The notes under the pieces are model-generated. The model searched no databases. It worked only from the letters and a program-made list of their open reading frames with translations, and was not told where the DNA came from. 64,000 nucleotides of DNA from Wenzhouxiangella sp. XN24 (GTDB taxonomy: Bacteria > Pseudomonadota > Gammaproteobacteria > Steroidobacterales > XN24), in NCBI RefSeq assembly GCF_011064545.1, contig NZ_JAAMFG010000030.1, forward strand, positions 62,001 through 126,000, read 5' to 3'. Position numbers and translations under genes: made by a program. Positions 39,691-47,466 of the stretch are shown here, piece by piece (the first letter of the stretch is position 1; every line of letters starts with the position of its first letter).

Positions 39691-39927
39691 ATGACCGAGG
39701 TGACCATAAGGGACTTGCGCGACCAAGGCGGCAAAGTGCTTGAACGAGTCGAGCGCGGCGAAGTGCTGACGGTGACGCGCGATGGCCGGCCCGTGGCGGA
39801 GCTGCGGCCGCTGCCGCGACGACCCGTACCGGTAGAGACCCTGCTGAGTCGTTGGCGCGGGCTGCCGGCGGTCGATCCGGAGCACCTGCGTGCGGACCTC
39901 GAAAGTCTCCTGGATTCCTCGCTGTAA
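39691..39927 (+). CDS. Phd/YefM-type antitoxin without toxin
   Basis: A 78-residue Phd/YefM antitoxin: VTIRDLRDQGGKVLERVERG, then EVLTVTRDGRPVAELRPLPR, and a C-terminal toxin-binding tail (LRADLESLLDSSL). ATG 39691 is the family start. A PIN or Doc toxin should overlap its stop, but the next 100 nt hold no gene, so it is an orphan. Confidence 0.83.
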   Translation: MTEVTIRDLRDQGGKVLERVERGEVLTVTRDGRPVAELRPLPRRPVPVETLLSRWRGLPAVDPEHLRADLESLLDSSL

Positions 39928-40031
39928 TGTCGGCCAACGAGATCCGTCTACACGTGTAATCCAGCCGACTTCGCAGGCATCGACGGGCTAGAGATCGTGC
40001 CGGTATCCGTCCCTGCCTGAAGCAGCACCGG

Positions 40032-41492
40032 CTAGTTCGTAGCCGCCGCTCGCTCGGCCTCCTCCAGCGCTTCCGCCCGCCGCGCGATCTCCGCCACGGC
40101 GCCGTTGACCAGCGGGCTGTACAGCGGCAGGTGGCCGTACCAGTACGACAGGCCCCAGAACCCGGCGGGGTGCCAGTAGGAACAGAGCTCCACCACGCGC
40201 CGGTCGCCTTTCTCGCGGATGTTGAACTCCTGCAGGCCCGAGCCGGGCGCGCGCATCAGCATCGACAGCGTCAACCGCTCGTTCGGCTTGATGCCGAGGA
40301 CGCGCCAGCCGTCCACCACGTCGCCCATGCGCAGGGTCTCGGGATCGCGCCGCCCGGTGCGGAAGCTCGGGCCGCCGATCAGCCAGTCGAAGGCGCGGCG
40401 CAGCCACCACAGCGGGCGGTACGAAAAGAAATCGCCGTCGCGGCCGAATTGCTGCAGCACCTTGAACAGCGACTCGCGCGACGCGGTGGTTTCCTGCTGG
40501 CCGCAGAACTTCTTGGCATAGAAGGAGTACTGCGGGTTCCAGTCGCGGCAGGCGATGGAGCCCTCGACCCAGCGCGCGGGCGTCTGGCGGGTCTTCTCCG
40601 CCTCCAGCGTGACGGCGATGGATTCGCGCAGGGTGAGCAGGTGCTGCGGCACGAGCTTGCGCATCTCCGCGTCTTCGCCGACGTAGTCGTGCGCCATGCC
40701 CTCGACCAGCGACATGGCGGTGGTCGGCGGCACGGAGGTGACGAAATACAGCCAGTAGCTGGAGAGTCTCGGCGTGAGCACGGGCACGGGAAGCACGAGC
40801 GGCTTCTTGCCCACGAACTCGCCGTAGATGTCCATGATCTCCTGGTAGGTGAGGACTTCGGGCCCGGCGATCTCCAGGATGCGGTCGCCTTCGAAGGGCA
40901 GGTCCGCGGCCGCGATCGTGTAGGTGAGCACGTTCTCGAGCGCGATCGGCGTGGAGCGGCGGCGCACCCACTTCGGGGTGATCATGAAGGGCAGGTGGTT
41001 GACGAGGTCGCGGATGACTTCGAAGGCCGCCGAGCCGGGTCCGACGATCATCGCCGCCTGCAGCTCGATCACCTGGATCGGGCCTTCGCGAAGCGCATCG
41101 CCGACGACCATCCGGCCCTCCATGTGCCGCGACCGCTTTTCCTTCGGCATGATGCCGCCGAGGTAGACGATGCGGCGCACGCCTGCGGCCTCGCAGGCCT
41201 TGCGCGCGTTCTCGGCGGCGCGGCGCTCGACCGGGACGAAATCGCCGCCGGTCCACATCATGTGCACGAGGTAGTAGACGACGTCCGCGCCCTCGAGCAC
41301 CGGCGCGAGCGTCTCGGGCTCGAGGACGTCCGCCGACCAGCATTCGACGCCCGGCCACTCGCGGGCTTCGAGCACGGCCTTGTTTCGCGCCACCGCGCGC
41401 ACGTGCCAGCCGGCCTCGCTCAAGGCCGGCGCCAGGTTGGAGCCCATGTAGCCGCTCGCGCCGAGCACCACGGCGATCTTCGGCGTCGTCAT
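40032..41492 (-). CDS. SDR-family NAD(P)-binding protein with C-terminal DUF2867
   Basis: A 486-residue fusion. The N-terminal 300 residues are an atypical SDR (VVLGASGYMGSNLAPAL with the glycine motif; ELQAAMIVGPGSAAFEVIRD), as in YbjT-like oxidoreductases. The last 150 residues are DUF2867 (WRVLGIKPNERLTLSMLMRA, then ELCSYWHPAGFWGLSYWYGH). Such fusions are linked to ubiquinone/redox or cell-envelope genes without a firm substrate. ATG 41492 begins the Rossmann strand. It follows the DUF427 gene by 6 nt in one operon. Confidence 0.82.
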   Translation of the reverse strand: MTTPKIAVVLGASGYMGSNLAPALSEAGWHVRAVARNKAVLEAREWPGVECWSADVLEPETLAPVLEGADVVYYLVHMMWTGGDFVPVERRAAENARKACEAAGVRRIVYLGGIMPKEKRSRHMEGRMVVGDALREGPIQVIELQAAMIVGPGSAAFEVIRDLVNHLPFMITPKWVRRRSTPIALENVLTYTIAAADLPFEGDRILEIAGPEVLTYQEIMDIYGEFVGKKPLVLPVPVLTPRLSSYWLYFVTSVPPTTAMSLVEGMAHDYVGEDAEMRKLVPQHLLTLRESIAVTLEAEKTRQTPARWVEGSIACRDWNPQYSFYAKKFCGQQETTASRESLFKVLQQFGRDGDFFSYRPLWWLRRAFDWLIGGPSFRTGRRDPETLRMGDVVDGWRVLGIKPNERLTLSMLMRAPGSGLQEFNIREKGDRRVVELCSYWHPAGFWGLSYWYGHLPLYSPLVNGAVAEIARRAEALEEAERAAATN

Positions 41493-41498
41493 CGCGCC

Positions 41499-41972
41499 CT
41501 ACCAGCCACGGGTGCCGGGCCCGCCCTTGAACGGCCCCTTCACCCAGGAGGTGATCCAGCCGCCGTAGAAGTCGCCGTCCTGGGGCTGCACGCGTTCGCC
41601 GGCCACGTAGCAGGCCTCGACCCGGCCGGCGTAGAAGGACACGTGATCGCGGATGCGCTCGTCGGTCGGCTCCGGATACGCCCAGCAGACGTCTTCGACG
41701 AGCCCGGCCTCGGTGCGCAGGTGCCAGTAGCGCGCCCATCCTTTCCACTCGCAGAAGGTGCGCGTGGCGCTGGGCTCGAGCCGGGAAAAGTCGACGTCCC
41801 CCGGCGGGAAGTAATAGCACGGCGGATGGGAGGTCTCGAGCACCCGCAGTCCGTCAGTGGTGGCGGCCAGGATCATGCCTCCATCTTCGACCTTGAGCGG
41901 CCAGTCGATTCGCTCGATCCGCGGCGGACGCGGGTACTCCCAGGCGGATTCTTCGGCGGGCAGGGTTGTCAT
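41499..41972 (-). CDS. DUF427 domain protein
   Basis: A 157-residue protein matching DUF427: the pairs AATTDGLRVLETSHPPCYYF and WARYWHLRTEAG, and CEWKGWA, YPEPTDERIRDHVSFYAG. DUF427 proteins are small beta-barrel-like domains of unknown function, often beside SDR genes as here. ATG 41972 is the first start. It is the first gene of a two-gene unit with the SDR-DUF2867 gene. Confidence 0.85.
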   Translation of the reverse strand: MTTLPAEESAWEYPRPPRIERIDWPLKVEDGGMILAATTDGLRVLETSHPPCYYFPPGDVDFSRLEPSATRTFCEWKGWARYWHLRTEAGLVEDVCWAYPEPTDERIRDHVSFYAGRVEACYVAGERVQPQDGDFYGGWITSWVKGPFKGGPGTRGW

Positions 41973-42070
41973 GGCGGAAGGGCTCGTTCACTGGCGACGC
42001 ATGCACACTATAAACCGCCGCCCGACCCGCCGTTGACCTGTCGACAGCCGCCGGGAACCGCGATAAGATG

Positions 42071-42087
42071 CAAATGATTCTTGTTTG
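42071..42087 (+). promoter_or_regulatory. Fur-box-like site upstream of the FecI sigma gene
   Basis: CAAATGATTCTTGTTTG, flanked by CAAA/TTTG symmetry and close to known Fur sites of the type CAAATGA-N-TTG, lies 18 nt before the sigma factor ATG. Iron repression of the operon is inferred. Confidence 0.5.
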
Positions 42088-42104
42088 TGTTGACATCGCC
42101 TCCC

Positions 42105-42629
42105 ATGAATACCCGCGTGGACTCCCTGCAAGACGGACATGCTGCCATCGAGCGGGCCTATGTCGATCACCATGGCTGGCTGAGCGGCTGGTTGCAGTCG
42201 CGTCTCGGCTGTCCGGACGTGGCCGCCGATCTCACCCAGGACACCTTCCTGCGCGTCATCGCGCGCCGCGAGGAGCTGCGCCGGGCGCCGCTGCGCCAGC
42301 CGCGGGCTTTCCTGCGGGTGATCGCCGGCGGGCTCCTGGTGGATCACCTGCGCCGGCGTGACCTGGAGCGTGCTTTTCTCGCCGCGCTCGCCACGCAGCC
42401 GGACGCCGAAGCGATGTCGGCCGAGGAGCGCGAGATCCTGCTCGAGACCCTGGACCGGATGGACCTGTTGCTCGACCGGCTGTCCACCCCGGTACGGAAA
42501 GCGTTCCTCATGTCACAGCTCGACGGGCTTCGCTATGCCTGCATCGCCCGGCAGATGGGCGTTTCGGAACGCACCGTCAAGCGCTACATGCAACAGGCTT
42601 ACAGGCAATGCCTCGCGGCGCTGCTCTGA
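42105..42629 (+). CDS. FecI-type ECF sigma factor
   Basis: A 174-residue ECF sigma factor of the iron group: sigma-2 (LTQDTFLRVIARREEL; RAFLRVIAGGLLVDHLRRRD) and sigma-4 (LSTPVRKAFLMSQLDGLRYA; IARQMGVSERTVKRYMQQAY). It would direct transcription of the TonB receptor when released by FecR. I start it at ATG 42105, after a Fur-like site; TTG 42081 upstream would add 8 residues. It overlaps the FecR gene by 22 nt. Confidence 0.9.
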   Translation: MNTRVDSLQDGHAAIERAYVDHHGWLSGWLQSRLGCPDVAADLTQDTFLRVIARREELRRAPLRQPRAFLRVIAGGLLVDHLRRRDLERAFLAALATQPDAEAMSAEEREILLETLDRMDLLLDRLSTPVRKAFLMSQLDGLRYACIARQMGVSERTVKRYMQQAYRQCLAALL

Positions 42630-43576
42630 AGCTCGCGTCGGGATCCGACACGATCCTCGACGAGGCCGCGTCGTGGCTCGCGCTGGCGCAGCAGCGATCC
42701 CTGGACGACCGCGAGGCGGCCGAGCTGGAAGCCTGGCGCCGGCACAGCGAAGCGCACGAGAAAGCATGGCAGGCCGCCCTCGAGCTGCAGCGCATGTTCG
42801 ACGGGGTGCCGGCCGAGATCGGCGCGGAGGTGCTCGGGCGCCATCGCAGGGATCGTCGCGCGGTGCTGAAGTCGCTCGCGGTCCTGGCCTTCGCGGCCCC
42901 GGCCGGTTATGCGGCCTGGCTGCACGCGCCCCGGTTGACGGCCGATTACCGGACGGCCACCGGCGAGCGCCACGACGTGACACTGCCCGACGGCAGCCGG
43001 CTGGCGTTGAACACGGCGTCGGCCGTGCGCCTCGAGTTTTCCGCCGGGGAGCGGCGGCTGGTGCTCGTCGAGGGCGAAATCATGGTCTCGACGAACCCGG
43101 ACGGCGCCCGCGACGAGCGCGCGTTCATCGTCCAGACGCGACATGGCACGGTCCGCGCCCTGGGGACCCGCTTCACTGTCCGCGACCTCGACGACGGACG
43201 CACCCGGGTCGCCGTGTTCGAGCACGCCGTCGCGGTCCGGCCGCTCGGCGCCGCCCAGGCGCATCGCCTGGACGCGGGCGGGACGCTGGTCTTCGATGCG
43301 CAGCAGGTGTTCCCGTCCAGGGGCCACGACGAGACCGGGCCCGCCTGGTCTCGCGGGCAGCTCGTCAGCCGCAACCAGCGCCTGGAGGATTTTCTCGCGG
43401 AGCTGTCCCGTTACCGGCCCGGCCTCCTGCGCTGCGACCCGGCGGTGGCGGAGCTGCGCCTGTCGGGGGTGTTCCAGCTCGACGACACGGATCGCGTCCT
43501 CGAGCTGCTCGGCGAAACGCTGCCCGTGCGGATCGAACGCCGCACCCCGTTCTGGGTCACCGTCGCAGCCCGCTGA
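42608..43576 (+). CDS. FecR-family anti-sigma regulator
   Basis: A 322-residue FecR-type protein. The N-terminal cytoplasmic DUF4880 part (EAASWLALAQQRSLDDREAA) is followed by a single membrane helix near 85-100 (KSLAVLAFAAPAGYAAWLHA). The periplasmic FecR domain contains DVTLPDGSRLALNTASAV and GTVRALGTRFTVRDLDDGRT. A STN-like C-terminal part (LSRYRPGLLRCDPAVAELRL; LELLGETLPVRIERRTPFWV) would contact the receptor. It senses receptor occupancy and frees the sigma factor. It overlaps the sigma gene. Confidence 0.9.
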   Translation: MPRGAALKLASGSDTILDEAASWLALAQQRSLDDREAAELEAWRRHSEAHEKAWQAALELQRMFDGVPAEIGAEVLGRHRRDRRAVLKSLAVLAFAAPAGYAAWLHAPRLTADYRTATGERHDVTLPDGSRLALNTASAVRLEFSAGERRLVLVEGEIMVSTNPDGARDERAFIVQTRHGTVRALGTRFTVRDLDDGRTRVAVFEHAVAVRPLGAAQAHRLDAGGTLVFDAQQVFPSRGHDETGPAWSRGQLVSRNQRLEDFLAELSRYRPGLLRCDPAVAELRLSGVFQLDDTDRVLELLGETLPVRIERRTPFWVTVAAR

Positions 43577-43611
43577 CCCTTTTTTCGACTTCGTCCGGCA
43601 TGGTCAATGAA

Positions 43612-43630
43612 AACGCCAATGATTGGCATT
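43612..43630 (+). promoter_or_regulatory. Fur-like 6-1-6 inverted repeat before the TonB receptor gene
   Basis: GCCAAT-G-ATTGGC is a perfect 6-1-6 inverted repeat, the geometry of Fur sites, 26 nt before the receptor ATG. Its sequence departs from the AT-rich consensus, so the call is moderate. Confidence 0.4.
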
Positions 43631-43655
43631 CAGAAACCTACTGGATACCGGAACC

Positions 43656-46085
43656 ATGCAATCGAACGATTTTTTCTCGCTCCTCAAGTCCTCCGCCGCA
43701 CTGGTGGCGGCCATGCTGCTCGGCGCGGTGACCACCCTGGCGTCGCCGGGATCGGCCCTCGCCCAGGAGGCCTCGGCCCAGGCGCCCGCGGGCGGCGCCC
43801 AGCAACTCTTCTCGATTCCGGCGGGTCCGCTGGGCGAGTCGCTGAACCGCCTGGCCAGCGAGGCGGGCTTCAGCCTGTCCTACGCACCTGAGCTGGTGGC
43901 CGGGAAACAGGCCCCCGCGCTGCAGGGCGAGTACACGCCCGAGAACGCCTTGCGCGTGCTGCTCGCCGGCAGCGGCGTGACGTACCGTTTCACCGGGCCT
44001 GGCAGCGTCGTGTTGTCGGCCGCACCCGCCGGGCCGATGATGGTGGATGCGATTCGCGTGGAAGGCTGGCGACCCTCGCGCAACGTCGGCTACCGGCCGG
44101 ACTGGGTCAGCTCCGCGAGCAAGACCGATGCGCCCCTGATCGAAACGCCCGCCTCCGTCGCGGTGGTTCCCGAGGCGGTGATCCGCGACCAGAACGCGCG
44201 TACCGTCGAGGAAGCCCTGCGTAACGTCGCGGGTGTCGGCGCCGGCGCCAACGCCGCCAACGTGTCGGTGCAGGAATCGTTCTCCATCCGCGGCTTCAAC
44301 TCCCTGCTGATCCGGGTCAACGGCGTGCAGCGGCGCTCCACCGGCCCGCTGAGCCTGGCCAACGTCGAGAGCGTCGAGGTTCTGAAGGGACCGTTCTCGG
44401 TGCTCTACGGCGACCTCGCGCCCGGCGGTTTCGTCAACATCCAGACCAAGCGCCCCCAGCAGGAGGCGGCGGCGTCCCTGTCGCTCGGCGGCAGCGCCGT
44501 GAGTTCCGGCAGCGAAGGCTTCGGCAGCATCGACTTCACCGGGCCGATCGGCGACGGCGGACAGCTGCTGTATCGCTTCATCGCCTCGGCCGAGGGCGGC
44601 GACACCTTCGTCGACACCGCGGAGCGCGAGCAGTACTTCATCGCGCCGTCGCTGTCGTATCTCGGCGCCGACGACCGGCTGCGGCTCGACCTCGACCTGA
44701 GCTACCTGAAGAACGACGAGAGCTTCCTGTTCGGCATCCCGACGCGGGACGGTCGCCCGGATGCGCGGATTCCGCTCGATGCGCAGCTCGGCAGCAGCGA
44801 GAACGCGAAGCTCACCGAGGATTACAGCGCGGAGCTGCGCGGCACCTACGAGGTCTCGGACAACACGCGCATCGACAGCGCGCTGACCTGGCACCTGACC
44901 GATCATTTCTCCTATGCCCTGCGTCCCTTCGGCAGCCTCGGACAGATCGTCGCCGACGACGATACCGTGCGGCGCAGCGTGAGCCTGCGCAGCTACGAGT
45001 CCACCGACCTGCAGTTCGAGACGAACCTGGTCCACGAGTTCGCCTGGGGCGACAGCGACTGGCGACTGTTGTTCGGCGCGGACATCCGCCGCACCGAGTT
45101 CGACCACGCCGGCCGCGGCTTCGCCAACATCGCCAATTTCGATTTCGTGAACGTCCTGGAGCCGAACACGGGCGTCTCGCTGCCGCCGACCGATGACCCG
45201 GCGTTCTCGTTCTTCGACCGGGCCACGCAAACCACCGACACCTTCGGCTTCTACACGCAGGCCGAAGTGTGGGTGACGGAGCAGCTCAAGCTGCTCGCCG
45301 GGCTGCGCTACACCGAGCTCGAGTACGTCTACGAGGATGCCTTCCCGTTCCGCTTCGAGGAGAACCCGGACAACGTCGATCCGCGCCTGGGCCTGCTGTA
45401 CAAGCTCACCCCGGCCGCCTCCGTCTATCTCAGCTACAGCTCCTCCTTCGAGCAGTCCTTCAGTTTCGACGAGGCCAACAGCGACCCGCTGGAAGCCACG
45501 CAGTTCGAGGCGGGCTACAAGCACGACTTCCTCGATGGCGCCCTGTCGACGACGTTCTCCGTCTACGAGCTGGTGCAGAAGAACCTGGTCACGACGAATC
45601 CGGACACGCTGCTCGACGAGCAGATCGGCGAGGCCCGCTCGCGCGGTTTCGAGGCCGGGCTCGGCGGGCAGCTCTCGCCGCGGACAAGCATCACGGCCAG
45701 CTACGCCTTTCTCGACAACGAGATCACGCAAGACAACAACGGCTTCGAGGGCAATCGCCTGCCCAACACGCCGGAGCACGAGGCGAGCCTCTGGGTGAAC
45801 CACGCGCTGTTCGATCGCGCCTCGGGGCGCCTCGAGGCGGGCGCGGGCGTCTTTTACGAGGGCGAGCGTTTCACCGGCAGCCGCAACACCGTGCCGCTGC
45901 CCAGCTACACGACGGTCGATGCCGCGCTGAGCTACAGCTTCAAGAGCGGCGGGCGACCGATGGCGCTGCAGGGCGGCGTGCGCAACCTGCTCAACGAGGA
46001 CTATTTCGTCAGCGGCTTCGGCGAAGGGATCGCGTTCGCCGGCACGCCGCGCACCATCTACCTGCGACTGGACATGACGCTCTGA
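43656..46085 (+). CDS. TonB-dependent siderophore receptor with STN signalling domain
   Basis: An 809-residue outer-membrane receptor. After a signal peptide ending ALA (about 37) comes an STN domain (FSIPAGPLGESLNRLASEAG; GEYTPENALRVLLAGSG) that talks to FecR. A TonB box/plug follows (ETPASVAVVPEAVIRDQNAR; FSIRGFNSLLIRVNGVQRRS; VEVLKGPFSVLYGDLAPGGF). A 22-strand barrel ends in NLLNEDYFVS and TPRTIYLRLDMTL with terminal leucine. It belongs to the ferrichrome-type siderophore receptors. ATG 43656 was chosen by the signal peptide. Confidence 0.93.
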   Translation: MQSNDFFSLLKSSAALVAAMLLGAVTTLASPGSALAQEASAQAPAGGAQQLFSIPAGPLGESLNRLASEAGFSLSYAPELVAGKQAPALQGEYTPENALRVLLAGSGVTYRFTGPGSVVLSAAPAGPMMVDAIRVEGWRPSRNVGYRPDWVSSASKTDAPLIETPASVAVVPEAVIRDQNARTVEEALRNVAGVGAGANAANVSVQESFSIRGFNSLLIRVNGVQRRSTGPLSLANVESVEVLKGPFSVLYGDLAPGGFVNIQTKRPQQEAAASLSLGGSAVSSGSEGFGSIDFTGPIGDGGQLLYRFIASAEGGDTFVDTAEREQYFIAPSLSYLGADDRLRLDLDLSYLKNDESFLFGIPTRDGRPDARIPLDAQLGSSENAKLTEDYSAELRGTYEVSDNTRIDSALTWHLTDHFSYALRPFGSLGQIVADDDTVRRSVSLRSYESTDLQFETNLVHEFAWGDSDWRLLFGADIRRTEFDHAGRGFANIANFDFVNVLEPNTGVSLPPTDDPAFSFFDRATQTTDTFGFYTQAEVWVTEQLKLLAGLRYTELEYVYEDAFPFRFEENPDNVDPRLGLLYKLTPAASVYLSYSSSFEQSFSFDEANSDPLEATQFEAGYKHDFLDGALSTTFSVYELVQKNLVTTNPDTLLDEQIGEARSRGFEAGLGGQLSPRTSITASYAFLDNEITQDNNGFEGNRLPNTPEHEASLWVNHALFDRASGRLEAGAGVFYEGERFTGSRNTVPLPSYTTVDAALSYSFKSGGRPMALQGGVRNLLNEDYFVSGFGEGIAFAGTPRTIYLRLDMTL

Positions 46086-46111
46086 TGGCAGGACCTTCGG
46101 GCGCCGTATAC

Positions 46112-46139
46112 GCAGGCGCGGCTCTCGGGCCGCGCCTGC
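46112..46139 (+). terminator. hairpin terminator after the TonB receptor gene
   Basis: GCAGGCGCGGC and GCCGCGCCTGC form a perfect 11-bp stem around TCTCGG, 27 nt after the receptor stop and followed by TTCATT. It probably ends or attenuates receptor transcription. Confidence 0.65.
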
Positions 46140-46152
46140 TTCATTACCGGCC

Positions 46153-47466
46153 GTGACGCGGGCGCGACTGTTTTTCCTGGTCCACAGCTGCACCGGCGTG
46201 GCGGCCGGCCTGGTGCTGTTCGTCATCTGCTGGAGCGGCACGTTCGCCGTGTTCGCGCACGAGTTCGACTGGCTGGTCACGCCGCAGGCGCGTGTGCAAC
46301 CCGGCGCAGAACAGCGCAGCTGGGACGAATGGCTGCAGGCCGTGCGCGAGGCGCACCCGGAGGCCGAGATCTTCGGCATCGAAGCGCCCCGCTATGCGCG
46401 CAGCGCCGCGACGGCGCTCATCGTGGACGCGCGCGGCCAGTCGCGCTTCGTCTACGTCGACCCGTATCGCGCCACCGTCCTCGGGGACAGCAGCACGTAC
46501 ACCCTGCACCGCTTCCTGCGCAACCTGCACATGTCGTTCTTCATGGCTTCGGCGGGCATCTACGTCGTCTCCGTGTTCGCCCTGTTCCTGTTGCTGTCGA
46601 TGGTCTCGGCGCTGTATTTCTACCGGCGCTGGTGGCGCCGCTTCCTGTTCATGCCGCGCGGCCGGGGACACGCTTACTGGAGCGGGCTGCACCGGACGAC
46701 GGGCTTATGGTCACTGCTGTTCGTGCTGCTGATCGGCCTGACCAGCGTCTGGTACGCGGCCGAATTGCTGCGGGTCGACGTGATCGACGGCAAGTTCAGC
46801 CATGCCGGCGCCGGGGATTCCGCGGTCCTCCAGATCCCTGCGCCGGCCTCCGCATCGGCCCCGGCACTGCCGCTGTCGACGCTGCTCGAAAAGGCCCGCG
46901 CGGCGCGCCCGGACCTGGCGATCCGCCAGATCGGCTTCGGCTTCTACCACGAGGGCGCCCTGTACCTGGAAGGCCAGGCCGGCCACGTGCTGGTGCGCGA
47001 CCGCGCCAACCAGCTGCACCTCGACATGCAGACCGGCGAGGTGCTCTACGACCAGTCGGCCGGCCGGCTGCCGTTGTACTGGCGGTGGTCGGAGACCGCC
47101 GACCCGCTGCACTTCGGCGACTTCGCCGGCCTGTGGAGCAAGTCGCTGTGGTTTTTGTTCGGCGTCATGCTGTGCGGGCTGATCCTCACCGGCGCGTGGC
47201 TGCACGCCGGGCGCCTCCACCGGGACGCCGACCAGCGCTACCGCTGGCGCGTCATGCCGGCGGCGCTGGCGGCCTCTGCCGGGCTGTTCGCGCTGGCCGC
47301 GTACGCCGGCGTCGACCAGGCGGCCATCTATGGCTACACCGAGGACGGCGTGCAGCGGCTTCCGGACCTGTTGCCGGGCGTGCGATGGGCGATGGTGAGC
47401 TGGCTGTCGCTCACGCTGGTTATCATCGGCGCCTGGCTGTGGTTGCTGGGCAGGATTCGTTCATGA
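46153..47466 (+). CDS. PepSY-associated membrane protein (PiuB/FhuF-like iron uptake)
   Basis: A 437-residue inner-membrane protein of the PepSY_TM group: helix 1 VHSCTGVAAGLVLFVICWSG, then FLRNLHMSFFMASAGIYVV, YWSGLHRTTGLWSLLFVLLI, and later helices LFGVMLCGLILTGAW and two more at the end. Histidines within helices fit heme or iron-reduction roles. These proteins accompany TonB siderophore receptors and help reductive iron release. GTG 46153 is the first start after the hairpin. It overlaps the next gene by 4 nt. Confidence 0.86.
   Translation: MTRARLFFLVHSCTGVAAGLVLFVICWSGTFAVFAHEFDWLVTPQARVQPGAEQRSWDEWLQAVREAHPEAEIFGIEAPRYARSAATALIVDARGQSRFVYVDPYRATVLGDSSTYTLHRFLRNLHMSFFMASAGIYVVSVFALFLLLSMVSALYFYRRWWRRFLFMPRGRGHAYWSGLHRTTGLWSLLFVLLIGLTSVWYAAELLRVDVIDGKFSHAGAGDSAVLQIPAPASASAPALPLSTLLEKARAARPDLAIRQIGFGFYHEGALYLEGQAGHVLVRDRANQLHLDMQTGEVLYDQSAGRLPLYWRWSETADPLHFGDFAGLWSKSLWFLFGVMLCGLILTGAWLHAGRLHRDADQRYRWRVMPAALAASAGLFALAAYAGVDQAAIYGYTEDGVQRLPDLLPGVRWAMVSWLSLTLVIIGAWLWLLGRIRS

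Noticed and set aside
39988-41820. 610-codon reverse frame over the SDR and DUF427 genes
   Set aside because: Arg-rich shadow of two well-supported genes in another frame.
43638-46379. 913-codon open frame antisense to the TonB receptor
   Set aside because: A product of high GC on the opposite strand; its sequence is Arg/Ala/Gly-rich with no family resemblance, whereas the forward receptor is unmistakable.
46329-47462. long forward frame extending the DUF5916 gene upstream
   Set aside because: It overlaps the PepSY gene in another frame; the signal peptide at 47463 fixes the true start.
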